Source: Aricia agestis (Eukaryota > Arthropoda > Insecta > Lepidoptera > Lycaenidae). Taken from it: 64,000 nt of DNA. Below are positions 1-12,900 of this stretch, one piece after another; the first letter of the stretch is position 1, and every line of letters starts with the position of its first letter. The notes beneath the pieces are model-generated. The model was given only the letters and a program-made list of their open reading frames with translations, had not been told where the DNA came from and made no database searches. The translations under genes were made by a program, and so were the position numbers. The stretch is taken from positions 19,487,576 to 19,551,575 of the forward strand of contig NC_056412.1 of NCBI RefSeq assembly GCF_905147365.1, read 5' to 3'.

Positions 1-665
1 TGGGCTCATATTGACGGGCTTGTTCAAAAGCACATTCATAGACGGTATTCTTTGCATATTATTCTGCACCATAACCAACAAAAGTTTAAAAAGAATAAAA
101 TAAAATTAAATTAAGAAATTAAAAAAAACCCGCTAAAAAACTTTAAAAAGGAATAAAATAATTTATTTATTTATTTTATTTTTATTTTATTTTATTGATC
201 AGGAAGACTTACAGTTCATTAAAGTTAAAATAATAGTAAGATAAGTTTACAATTTAGAACCAGTTACAAGTCTTCGCAAATGATTTACAATTTTGAGAAG
301 AAAAGATGCTCACAGACTACTTATTAATCTAAAGATAATATTTACTGACTTAAAGTTTAAGTAATTCCTAAGTGTAAAGTAATATTTTAGTCCATAATTG
401 TTGTCAAGGTGTGTCTGGGGACCGCTTATGTACAATATGTTTGATTTCACATAACATTCAGAGTCACGAGACAATCAGCGACTTGGCGATACAAAAGCAA
501 AAGTCGGTGTTGTCGTAGTTTACTTGGCGGTCCCCCGACATGACAACAATTATGGACTAAAATATTACTTTACACTTAGGAGTTATTAAATTTTAAATAT
601 TATTTTATTCCTTTTTAAAGTTTTTTGGCGGGGGTTTTTTAAGTTTCTTAATTAATTTTATTAAG
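1..665. repeat. Dispersed foldback repeat, AT-rich
   Basis: Intergenic or intronic sequence upstream of the first visible cadherin exon. Two inner arms, 367-425 and 526-580, are near-perfect inverted copies, and outer arms around 100-165 and 596-660 also pair imperfectly, giving a nested foldback structure. A related copy lies at about 7450-7755, sharing the 'tgggctcatatt' start and the 'taaagtaatattttagtcc' stretch, so this is a repeat family rather than unique DNA. No coding capacity is visible. Confidence 0.6.
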
Positions 666-847
666 TTTACCTTAGATAAATGATTAGTCTCGCGCGTGCG
701 CTACGACTAGATACCGTCGGAGTACTTGAAAAATGCGGCAACAAATCATACGCCTGATGCGGCGTAACCGCGCCAGTCGCGCCACAAGCTTCGGGTGAGG
801 TAGATGTGTCGATAATTTTCGAAATTTTAAGTTACGTCCGTAGCAAA

Positions 848-928
848 ATGCCAGTTTGCGTAGTGAGACTATGCAATAATAACACTACAAGAAACAAGAA
901 AGGTACTCGCATCACATACCATCAGTAA
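848..928 (+). pseudogene. THAP-domain-like first exon or remnant
   Basis: A short reading frame of 26 codons begins with the residues MPVCVVRLCNN and continues to a GTRITYHQ segment before a stop. The spacing Met-Pro-x-Cys ... Cys ... basic stretch ... Ile-x-Tyr/Phe-His resembles the N-terminal half of a THAP (C2CH) zinc-binding domain, which normally starts right at the initiator Met. A GTAAAT splice donor overlaps the end of the frame, as expected if the rest of the domain lay in another exon. I see no second half nearby. It could be a decayed P-element-like transposase start, a real 5' exon of another gene, or chance. Confidence 0.3.
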
Positions 929-1094
929 ATATTATATAAATCGTCATAAACACAGAAAAATAATATAAACCTGAAAATTCGGATCGGAGTACCGCTTGAT
1001 GTTCAGTGTTGTCAATTACCATAAACTAAAAATTCCCAAATTTTTCTGAGATTGTGATTTTTATTTATTTATTTATTATATCTTATTTTTTTAT

Positions 1095-1180
1095 ATATAC
1101 ATAGTGGCTGAGTGGATGAGCGCATTAAAATCTCTAGCTAGGGTAGCTGGTTCGAATCCCGCCAACGGAACAAAAAGTTT
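1095..1180 (+). repeat. tRNA-like sequence, probable SINE head
   Basis: The stretch contains an A-box-like segment (tggctgagtgg) and a perfect B box (ggttcgaatcc), spaced as in a type II tRNA. The acceptor-stem arms do not pair convincingly and an A-rich segment follows, so a tRNA-derived SINE head or tRNA pseudogene fits better than a working tRNA gene. Confidence 0.4.
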
Positions 1181-1741
1181 TCAAAGTTCCTGGATCATGA
1201 ATGTGTATTAATAAAAATGAATTATGAGTATCATATTATAATAAAAATCTTAAATACAGTTTATATTTTATGTAAGTACACAATACAGTAACAAATGAGA
1301 AAACAAATTTAACATTTGCTTTTTTATGACTCATTCTTAACTTTCGTTAAACTTCCTACCATTGTTTTTGTATTGTTTTCTCATCAATATTGTACCCATT
1401 ATATTTCTTTGACCTAAACAACGTTGTTATTTTATCGCATTCTTTTCGAATGGACTTTATTCCAATGGTAAAGTTTATCTGGTGATAGAAAAATCAGCAC
1501 TTACTATACAATAATAATAAATTACAAGACCACAGCAACTAATTTTTCCCCATTGATTGGGCACCAGTCACATATCTGGCAACCCGATTATCTACGCACG
1601 CAACAATATTTGTGCATTGTTTTACACACACTACAATATTGAGGTGCCGCATTCTGTGTTTTCTATACAGCGCGGTATAGTCGAGCGCGCGCGCGAGACC
1701 AATCATTTATCTAAGAAGTTTACGTTACGAACACTCCTCAG

Positions 1742-4213
1742 GTTCATGCGACTGACGAAGATCTCGGGGAAAACCGACTGCTTCGGTTTTCGTTAGCCGA
1801 GGGCCCGAACGACGTCTTCGAGATCACAGCCGACAGCGGCATCATCACCCTGCGCGCGCCGCTCGACCGCGAGGCGCAGGCGGAGCATCGCCTGGCCGTG
1901 CGCGTGGCGGACGCCGGCCGCCCGTCGCTCACCGCCACCGCTGCCGTGCGCCTCACCGTCGCCGACGTCAACGACAACCCGCCCGTGTTCGAGCGCACCT
2001 CCTACACCATCGCCGTCGCCGAGCTGACCGCCCCCAGCGCCGAGCTGCTGCGCATCCGCGCCACCAGCCAGGACACCGGCGTCAACGCCGTCGTCCACTA
2101 CGACCTTGTCGCCGGCGAAGACCGCGAGGACTTCATCCTAGACCGCACCACTGGCGTGCTCAGCGTCGCCCGGCCGCTCGACTACGAGCGCCGGCGCGAG
2201 TACCTCCTCACCGTGCAGGCCGTGGACGGCGGGTCGCCGCCGCTCAGTGACCACGCCACCGTCAACGTCACCGTCACTGACGCCAACGACAACGCCCCAG
2301 TGTTCTCGCAGCCGGCGTACGGCGCCCGCATCCGCGAGGACGCCGCCGTCGGCGCGCGTATTCTGCAGGTCATCGCGGACGACGCGGACTCGGGTGCCAA
2401 CGGCCGCGTGACGTACTCCATAGTGCGGGGCGACCGCGCCGGGCACTTCGCCGTCGATCCCGATACCGGCTACGTGTCGGTGGCCGCGCCCCTCGACCGC
2501 GAGACCGTCGCCGCGTATGCGCTGGAGGTGCGGGCGCGCGACCGCGGCTCGCCGGCGCTCGAGGCGACCGTCGCTCTCACCGTGGAGGTCACCGACGCCA
2601 ACGACAACCCGCCCCTGTTCGCGCGAACCAACTATTCGGCCGTGGTGCGGGAGGACCGCCCGCTCGGGCACACGATCCTCGAGTTCGTGGTCGACGATGC
2701 GGACGCACCACCGAACGCCGCGCCGTACACTTTCGACTTTCAGTCCGGCAACGAAAAGGGCGCGTTTCGCCTCGACCAGGACGGCCGTTTGAGGTCGGCG
2801 ACGCGCTTCAACCACCGCATCAAGGATCGCTACGTGCTGCAGGTGCGGGTCTTCGACAACGGGACCCCGCCGCTCTTCTCGGACGCCTGGGTGTACATCA
2901 GGGTGATCGAGGAGTCGCAGTACCCGCCCGTCGTCACCCCGCTGGAAGTGGTCATCAACTCCTACCTCGACGAGTTCCCGGGCGGCGTGATCGGGCGCGT
3001 GTACGCGTCCGACCGCGACGCGGACGACACGCTGAGCTACGGCCTGGCGCCGGCGGAGGGCGCGCCGTACCCCCCTGCCGACCTGTTCGAAATCGACGCC
3101 GCCGACGGCACGCTGCGCGCCGCCCCGCGCCTCGACGTCGGTGACTACCGCCTCAACGTCACGGTCGACGACGGAAAGTTCGCCGGCTTCGCGATCGTCA
3201 GGGTGTCGGTAGTACTCGTGTCGGACGAGTTGCTCGCGCAGGCCGTCGTCGTGCGCTTCCGCGAGGTCACCGACGCCGATTTCGTGCTGAGCCATCGGAA
3301 GGGCTTTGTGCGCGCGGTGAGGGAGGCCGCCGACTGCGAGCCCGGTGACGTGGTTCTCGTCAGCGTGATGCCGGCGGCGGACGGGCGCGAGCGGCAGGCT
3401 CGGCAGGTGGCGCGCGACCTGGACGTCGCTTTTGCGGTGCGCGCGCCCAGCGCCGGTGGCTTCCTGCCGGCCGACGCGCTACGCCGCCGCCTGCACGCGC
3501 ATCTTGAGCGGCTGGAGGAGAGCGCCCGCCTCGTGGTGGAGGAGCTGCTGCGCGCCGCGTGCGGCGGTTGCCTTCACGGCGCCTGCGCCGAGCGCGTCGC
3601 CCTGGAGGCGGCAGCGCCGCGCGTCGTCGCGTCGGACGTGTTCGCGCTGGTGGCACCGCCGCACAGCCTGCGCGGCGAGTGCGTATGCGCGCCGGGCTAC
3701 GGCGGCGAGCGCTGCGATGCGGCCGCCGCCCCGTGCGACTGCGGCGGGGAGCGGTGCGAGCCGGGCTGCCGGGTGGCGGCGCAGGTTGCGTACCTTCAGG
3801 GTGACGGCTACCTGTCGTACGCGCTCGAGCGCGGCGCGGTGGCGGGCGCGCGGGTGCCAGACGACGAGCTCATGGTGGCGCTCCGGTTTCGGACGCGGCA
3901 GCCGCGCGGCGTCCTGCTGGCGGTGGAGGGCCGCGTGGACTACGGCGTGCTGGAGCTGGTGGAGGGGCACGTGCAGTTCCGGCTGGAGCTGGGCGCGGGC
4001 GAGGCGCGGGTGCGCGCGGGCGGGCCGGCAGCGGACGGGGAGTGGCACGAGGTGCGGCTGGAGCGGCGCGGGGCGGCGGTGCGGCTGGCGGTGGACCGGC
4101 GCGCGGCGCACGCCACGGCCCCGCCCCCCGCCGCCGTGCTCGACGCGCGCGCCGACCGCGTGCTCGTCGGTGCTGCGCTCGCTCGACACGCTCATGCGCT
4201 TGCGCCGGAGCAG
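1742..4213 (+). other. kug: kug exon a: cadherin repeats, EGF, laminin-G start
   Basis: This 2472-base exon (824 codons, phase 0 at both ends) begins after the acceptor cctcag with VHATDEDLGEN, the middle of a cadherin repeat. At least four further repeats follow, marked by DVNDNPPVF, DANDNAPVF and DANDNPPLF calcium-binding linkers and DRE/LDYE strands. The last repeat lacks a canonical DxNDN linker. A conserved membrane-proximal region (REVTDADFV), a cysteine-rich EGF-like segment near 3655-3770, and most of a laminin-G domain complete the exon. The donor is CAG|GTATAT. An upstream acceptor cannot be excluded, because the frame stays open for a few codons before 1742. Confidence 0.85.
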
Positions 4214-6955
4214 GTATATCGATATTCTTATTTTATTTTAAGAAATACTGATAGCTTGCACAGTGGTTGGATTAACAGAATAATATACACGACAGACATA
4301 TTATATTGGGCGATTTTAATATGCCGAACATAGTGTGGAATCTCTCGACCGACGACGGCCGCTCACTGAAGCCCTTGAACCTGCTCGGGTCCGTGCAGAT
4401 AAATCTATTCGATCTCGATACATATGTAACTTTTTGCAGTACAAATCATTTTTAAATATAAATAGTAGAATTCTAACTAATCCAATCAAAAAATCATATC
4501 GTTATACGTGGGAGAGCCATGCTTCGGCACGAATGGGCCGGCTCGACCGGATAAATACCACGTTCTCACAGAAAACCGGCGTGAGCGCTTGCGTTGTGTT
4601 TCGCCGAGTGAGTGAGTTTACCGGAGGCCCAATCCCCTACCCTGTTCCCTTTCCTACCCTCCCCTATTCCCTTCCCTTCCCTACCCTCCCCTCCTATTAC
4701 CCTATTCCCTCTTAAAAGGCCGGCAACGCACATGCAGCTCTTCTGATGCTGCGAGTGTCCATGGGCGACGGAAGTTGCTTTCCATCAGGTGACCCGTTTG
4801 CTCGTTTGCCCCCTTATTTCATAAAAAAAAAAATCGAGGTGAACCTCTGTACGGACCCATCGGTGCCGGAGGATCCCCACCATAAAGCACTATCCGTTAT
4901 TGCTAACTTTAACGAGTCGGATGACCTTCCCCACCGCCCGCTACCCGTGTACCTATACCGACAGGCCGATTTCGCATTCATTAACCGCCATCTTTGTGAA
5001 GTGGACTGGCAAAACGAGCTGGGTACTAGATCGTTCGATAACGCCGTTATATATTTCTACGACACGCTCGACATGTTAATAAGCACTTATGTACCGACGA
5101 AATTGGCTAAGCCGTGCGGCAGTTATCCTCCCTGGTACAAGCGGCCACTAATTACCATACATTGATTGAATTGAGAATATTCAGAAAAAGTTTTTAAAAT
5201 TTATACAGTTTAAGTCAAATACCCACCTACCTAACTAATCAAATCATATCAAATTCCTTTATTGCCAGAATGTAGTACAAGATCATGGTCTTATAAATGG
5301 GAACAAATATATTGACCACCAAAAAATGCTCTGATACCCTAAACTTATTTACCAAAAAAAGATACTTATCACCAAAAAAATAAAGTCTAAAATTGCAATA
5401 CTACCAGCTATTTTAGTCACGGCTACACTTCAAATTGTAATCGAACGCCAAATATAGTATATGATCACCAAGTATAGTTTACAGTGTGTAACAAAAATAA
5501 GTGATAATACTTTAGGGTGTGTACGTGTTCCTTGTAGAGAGTTCACTGTGAAAGTAGCAGCTCTGAGTCTGAAAGACGATTTTTTTTCACTTTTGTATGG
5601 GCAAGGGCCCGAGCATCACGAGTTTCCCCATACAAAAGTGAAAAAAAAATTTGGTCTTCCAGTGCTGCTACTTTCACAGTGAACTCTCTACAAGGAACAC
5701 GTACACACCCTAAAGTATTATCACTTATTTTTGTTACACCCTGTATATTATGATCATCAAATATAGTAAATGATCACCAAATATAGTAAATGATCACCAA
5801 AGCGAGCAAATCAATGCGATATTTCTGTCCAAATAAATCACTACGATTGACAAAAAATGTAACTTGTATAAGTATTAAGAAAAAAAGTATAATATTATGC
5901 TATATTTAGCAGTTTGGACCTAAAGAGATAACAGACGGACACCTACCCTTTCCAATTTAAAATATTAGCATGGTTGATGAGAGTTTTACATACAATATTT
6001 ACATACAACAGAACTACATAATATTATAAATGTGAAAGTCTGTCTGTCTATCTGTACATACAGATAGACAGACAGACTTTCGCATTTATACCTCTTCACG
6101 CCCAAACCACTGAACTGATTTTGCTGAAATTTGGTATGGAGATACTTATACCTACTGAGTCCCGTTATCATTATTGTATTATTATTGTTTATTTACGATT
6201 GTCAAATAAGAGGATGTATTTCTTTTGTTTCTCATTTTAAAATTAAAATGTAGTTCAAATTTGGTTTTTATTATTTATTATTTTCCGGTAAGCAATCATT
6301 TTTTTGGTTCATTTTTCTTTAATAGGATAGCAAAATGAAAATACTTTGGTTATAATTTTACATTAAAATTCTAGTATACGTGGCAGAGCCATGCTTCGGC
6401 ATGAATGGGCCGGCTCGACCGGAGAAATACCACGTTCTCACAGAAAACCGGCGTGAAACAGCGCTAGCACTGTGTTTCGCCGAGTGAGTGAGTTTACCGA
6501 AGGCCCAATCCCCTACCCTATTCCCTTCCCTTCCCTCCCCTATTCCCTTCCCATCCCTACCCTCTCCTATTACCCTACTCCCTCTTAAAAGGCCGACAAC
6601 GCACCTCTTCTGATGCTGCGAGTGTCCATGGGCGACGGAAGTTGCTTTCCATCAGGTGACCCGTTTGCTCGTTTGCCCCCTTATTTCATAAAAAAAAGTA
6701 TGATGTTGGTGATCATTTACTAATTTTGGTAATCATTTACTACTTTTGGTTTAACAATGATTTATTTGGAGTCATTTTGCATAAATAGGAGAGCGAGATG
6801 TTAAAACTTTGGTGATCATTTTATATTAAAATGCTAGTATAATGTTGTGATCATTTACTAATTTTGGTGATCGTTTACTACTTTTGGTTTAACAATAATT
6901 TATTTGGAGTCATTTTTAACCCCCGACAAAAAAGAGGGGTGTTATAAGTTTGACG

Positions 6956-6986
<31 letters not shown>

Positions 6987-9900
6987 GTGTGTATCTGTCC
7001 GTGGCATCGTAGCATCCAAACGGGTGGACCGATTTTGATCTAGTTTTTTTTGTTTGAAAGATGACATGATCGAGAGTGTTCTTAGATATGATTCATCATC
7101 ATCAGCCTGTTCAGTGCTGAACAATCAGGGTTTATCTGGTTCATGAAAGGCCGTTGGCAACTTGTAGTCGTTTGATGGGTTTTATATTTCATTCTAGTTC
7201 GTGACATGTGTGAATATACAATATACGTATACACACAATAATGGAAAGTTGACCTGGTGCTGCAGCATTACCTGGTAATCAATAGGATATCCAACTCCTC
7301 GCCAACTTAGAGCAGAGGTTTCGTGTTTGGGCTCATTTTAATTGCGACAACCAGTAAGAAGTAGATAGCCAGTAAATATTTACATGCTGCTGCTGCAGCA
7401 TCACCTGGATTTTATAGGAACCAAGCTTCGTATGAACCCAAAGTGGAGGTTTCATGTTTGGGCTCATATTAACGGCCTCATCGAAATAGACATTGATAGA
7501 ATATGGTAATCACGAGAATAATATGATTGTGTTGATAGGAATTATTCTGCACTATTTAAAACAACACAAGTTTAAAAAGTATGAAATAAAATAAAATTAA
7601 GAAATTTAAAAAAACCCTCGCCAACCAACTTTAAAAAGTAATGAAATAATATTAACTGCCTTTAAGTTCAAATAATTCCTAACGTGTGTAAAGTAATATT
7701 TTAGTCCATAATTGTTGTTAAGGTGTGTCGGGGGACCGCCAAGTAAACTACGACCTACAATTTTACAGAGATCTTATATAATATAATTTAAAATTAACAT
7801 TATATTATAAAATTAATTATAATATAAAATTAACTTATAAACAGAATATTATATAAGATCTCTGTAAAAAGTTTCAATTTTACAGCAAAATCCCCATTAG
7901 CAAAATGAGCCGCCATTTATTAAATTCATTTGTTACAAAAAATTCAGAACCGCTCGACTGATTTATGCAAACTTCACATAAACTATCTATTTAATAGTGT
8001 GAACAAAGTTAAATTCTTGAGTTATTAAATGACAACGAAAAGTGGCATTGATTTTTATGTATCGAGATGCTAGTTAAGAATCGTATAATTATAGAAGTAT
8101 GTAGGGAGAATTTTTCAAACAACCCTAGCAATGGTTTCGTTTTTGTAATTTTGCAGATAACTTACGGATTTTACGGATGTCTCTCCGACATCAAAATCGG
8201 AGGGAGCGCGCTACCCCTGGAGGAGGGCAGCACGTCAGCGGATGGGCGTGCGCAATTGATGCGGCGCGTGCGAGTGCGCGTGGGCGGCACGTGCCCCGCG
8301 CTGCCGGCGCCGGACGCGTGCGGCGCGCAGCCCTGCCTCAACGGCGGCACGTGCCGGGTGACGGCGGGCGGCGGCGGGTACGAGTGCGCGTGCCACGAGC
8401 GTTTCTCGGGGCGGCGCTGCGAGGTGGACGCGGACCCATGCGCGTCGGCCCCGTGCCTGCACGGCGGGTACTGTGCGGCGGCGGGCGGCGCGTGGCGGTG
8501 CGCGTGCGCGGCGGGGCTGGCGGGCGCGCGGTGCGAGCGTGGCCGCTGGTGCGGCGCCGGTGCGTGCCTCAACGGCGGCGCGTGCGAGGAGGGCGAGTGG
8601 GGCCCGTCGTGCCGGTGTCGCGGTTACTACGGCCCGCGCTGCCAGTATGACGTGGACGAGTGCCTGGGCGAGCCCTGCCTCAACGGCGCCACCTGTCTCA
8701 ACGAGCCCGGATCCTTCCGCTGCCTGTGCCCGCCCGATAAGACCGGTACGTTTCGATTGGTACTTTTTTGCCTACACAAGAATTTGCAAGTTCCAGTTTT
8801 TTGATGAAATTAATTTCACAGGATTCTAATGGTGATGGAATGTGTGAAATGAAGGAAAGGTCTTGGTAAAATTAGCAGGAAATTAATTTTGATGTATATA
8901 TAGTTCATAAAGTTACATAAATTGAAGCTTTATGTTTTTTAGTAAATTTTAAAATTATGAAAGAAACTAGCTGTCCCGGTGAACTTCGTCACCTTACCTT
9001 CCCTGGACTTCTACGAATATTTTAAGACTAAAATTAGCCCAACCCGTTCTACCGTTTTCGAGTTTTAGCGTTACTAACACAATTGAAAATCCGATTTTAT
9101 ATATTAATATAGATTTAAAAAATCCGCCAAGTGCGAGTCAGACTCGCGCACGTAGGGTTCAGTACCTTTATAAAGCAAAAATTGGCCAAAAATTGTGTAA
9201 ATTTTATTTTATTTTAATACTAGCTGTTGCCCGCGACTTCGTCCGCGTCAGCAAAATGTGATAACAAAGATCATAATAAAAAAGAATTTTTCCGAACAAA
9301 ATATATAAAAAAATAAAATATATCCTCCTCCTTTATTGAAAGTCAGTTAAAAAGTAGCCTAAGTTACTCCTTATTACATCAGCTATCTGGCAAAAAAAGT
9401 CCCGTCATAATCGCCCCAGCCGTTTCGGAGATTAGCCGGAACAAACAGACAGACATACAGACAGACAAAAATTGTAAAAAATGCTATTTTGGTGTATGTA
9501 TCGTAAGTACATCATTCATACGCATGTAGTAAGAAACGGTTCTTTCAATATTACAAACAGACACTTCAATTTTATTTATATGTATAGATTATTATTAAAT
9601 TATATTATTATTGAAGTACACATAATTATAATTAAGGGCTTTTAGAAAATTTCAAGCGCCTACCTCCTACCATTATTGACTACGAGCAAAAAATACCCAA
9701 AGAATCACGTTTGTTGTATGGGAGCCCCCTTTAAATATATATTTTAAGTATTTTGTTTTTAGTATTTGTTGTTAAAGCAGCAACAGAAATACACAATCTG
9801 TGAAAATTTCAGTCTAGCTATAGCGGTTCTTGAGTTACAGCCTGGAGACAGACAGACAGACATCGAAGTCTTAGTAATAGGGTCCCGTCTTTACCTTTTG

Positions 9901-12900
9901 GGTACGGAACGCTAATAAAAATGGTTGCCAGCTGCTCTCAGTCGGCCACAATTTAGGGTGGGTTGCACCAGAGGCGTGGTTATAGTTACAGTTATGGTCA
10001 AAGTTATGGTTATGGCTGTTAAGGCTACTTTAACCTTAACTTTGACCACAGAATTTGAAAGATGTCTGTTGCTGGTCCGACATGACTTTAAATGAACTGT
10101 CAATATGACGTTTTTGTATGATGACAGCGTTAAATCCTTTTTTTGCCACGTTCATTTAAAGCCATGTCGAGCTCTATGGTTAACCTTAAATATGGCGTCC
10201 ATTATTGACTTTGACCAAAGATTTTACATTTTGCATTGTAGTTAAAGTTATAGTTAAAGTTACAGTTATAGTAAGTTGGTGCCACCCACCCTTAGGGTTG
10301 CCTGATGTAAACAGATTTTTATATTTTTGTTAATGGGTTGTTTTCTTATTTTTAATCTCCACCAGACGGCGCGACAATAGACACTTCTAGATTTTCTATT
10401 GGTTCCCCACCGATTAGAAATTATCTGCAGGTTGGCATCACTGACTACATATGGGTTGTGTTTCTAAAAAATGTCTGTAATATTCTTTGATCTCTTGTTT
10501 ATCTATCCCAACCCCGAATAATGTCAATGTACTGTCAAGTGTGACATAAATGAAAATATCTTAAACCTAGTTTCCGTTAGCATAATATTAACATAAAACT
10601 GTATGTATTTAAATATTTCCATATATTACTATATTTTTTTTGGTTCGTTCCTCTAGTTTAAATTTCACGAAGAGCATACGCCCAAGCGATCATTGGCCTA
10701 AGCGATTAGGCCAGTATACTGGTAACAGTTTAGGAACACGCTGACATATATAATACTTGTCAAACTGAAAACTGACAACTGAAAGCATAGATAAAGTATT
10801 ATAGTATAGATTTAGTCTTAGCCCGTCATCGCGTGGCTATTTTGTGCTTATTTTCATACAAGTAATGTGCGTTTATTTTCTTGAATATTTCTATTTGTCG
10901 ATTGTTTCAAAGCACATTTTGATACAGGCAAGGAAGTCAATTAGTTTATGATATCGATTAACTATAGTTCAAGTGATGAAAATCCGTAAACACACGTAAA
11001 AAGCTAAGCAATTTTTATAGCCAAATTAATAATTGATGTTACATTTTTAGCACTAATGCCTTATATAGCACGAATAAGGGATCAATAAACTTATAAATTA
11101 TCTTTTTAGCTTACAAAACTACCGATTGAAAAGCCCAAAAAACGTTGTTCAAAACTTACGTATTTAATGTTAAATCCACGTTTTAGAGGCATTATTTGGC
11201 CATTCTTATGGTTTATTATTTAGTGGAACCACAAAACTCAACAATATCTAGCATTAAATGTTCACTAAAAACCTTTATTAACACTTTTATTACGTGAAAT
11301 ATCCAGACTGACTCCTTTGTTATGTCCTAGTAAGTAGGACATAACATTACACGCTTTTGACGCTTATACACCGATATAAGGCTCTCTCCAGTCTATAATA
11401 TCTCAATGACTGAAAGAATTTTGGCGAGCATGTGACTTTGACACTTCTTCTCAACTTCTTCTACTTTTTATTGTTGGTATGGTTTTAATTATTTTTTCCC
11501 AAATTGTGTTATTTGGGTTTTTGATGTTCATTATTAGTGAAATATAAGCTATTAAATATCCGTTATCTTGCACAAGTGCAGGTAAGATGTTGTCAAAACC
11601 AAAATGTATAATTCCTGTGACATTTGGTGTGAATAACTGTAAATAGGGCTATTTCTTCCGTGAGTTTTAACTAAAACATCGTTATAATAACTTTATTATT
11701 CTATTCATTGGAATATTATTGCATCTTTTTAAAATTGAAATGTATCAAGTTTTACATTATTTTGCCCAGTTTTGTAGCAATTAATGATGGTATTACCGAT
11801 AGTTGTCTACCCATTCGCCATCTAGTTACTAAAATGAAAACTGTTTGACAATCAAATTTAAAAAATAAGAAAATGCCTCATTAACAACAGTAGCCACGTG
11901 TTTTGATTTTGGTACATTTTTTTTATAATACGTGATTTAAACACGCGAGTAAATGGTTCCCAGTTGCACAATGGCCGCAAACATAATATTATGTTGCTAT
12001 GATTTTTGAGAACAACTCTCGCTCCAGGAAACGTAAGAGAGAAGATGACGCATCGTTACGTGACTTCTTAAATAGAAATAATAATTTGTGTGGTGGTAGG
12101 CATGAACTGCGGCAACCCGCTGTACTCGGACGCGGTGGTAGCGGGCGAGGCCGCGGGCGGCGGGCGCGCTCTGCGCGAGTTGTGGCACTGGGCGCTCGCT
12201 GCGCGCTGGCCCCTGGCGGCGGCGGGCGCGGCGTTGCTGCTGCTGCTGCTACTGGCCGCGCTGCCGCCGCTGCTCCGCCGTGCGCGCCGACCGCCGCCCG
12301 CGCCACTCAACAGCGCCATCGAGAAGCGGCCGCCGCGCGCCAAGCTGTCCAACCTGGAGGCGGGGCGGCGCGGCCGGCCGATTTCCTGCGCCGAGCCGCC
12401 GCCGCTCAACAACATCGACACGCTCCGCTCGTACGGCTCCGCCGGCGACGAGCTGGAGCTGCCGCCCGACTACCTGCGGAACCTCAACGTCGAGCCCGTC
12501 GACCGCAAGCCCTGGTCCGAGCAGATGCACCTGCACACCTTCGTCGACAACAAGATATACAACGGTGGGTGTCTCAAACCTCCCTCCGCGTCCGGCGCGC
12601 CGGTCCGACCTCGCCCCTCTGACTCGCTCGTCCCTCCCGTAGATCTCAAGGCGTGCAACACGCGGCGCGGGCGCGCGGGCGAGCCGCACCTGGTGGGCGG
12701 GTACCACTGGGACTGCTCGGACTGGTGCGGCGGCGGCGCGCTGCCCGGCATCAGCGAGGTGGCGGGCTCGGAGCGGCCCGACACGGAGTCACCGTCGCCG
12801 CCGTCGCCGCCGACGTCGCGGCCGCGCGCGCTCTTGCCGCCCGACACCGACTCCGCGCCCGACGATCTCGACGCGCTTCGTTTCACGGACGGTGAGTTCC

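Larger units (their letters stand above)
8746..12099. other. kug intron b, transposon debris
   Basis: This 3.35-kb AT-rich intron holds decayed LINE/SINE sequence at 8950-9920, a MITE at 9956-10291, and otherwise undistinguished sequence. A small perfect hairpin, ttatgtccta/taggacataa, is seen at about 11320-11345. I find no convincing exon or RNA gene in it. Confidence 0.6.

Noticed and set aside
1095..1180. Functional tRNA gene
   Set aside because: A and B boxes are present but the acceptor stem does not pair and no complete cloverleaf forms.
2138..3295. Long - strand open frame opposite the cadherin exon
   Set aside because: Shadow of a very GC-rich coding exon; the + strand has cadherin motifs in order, the - strand translation has none.
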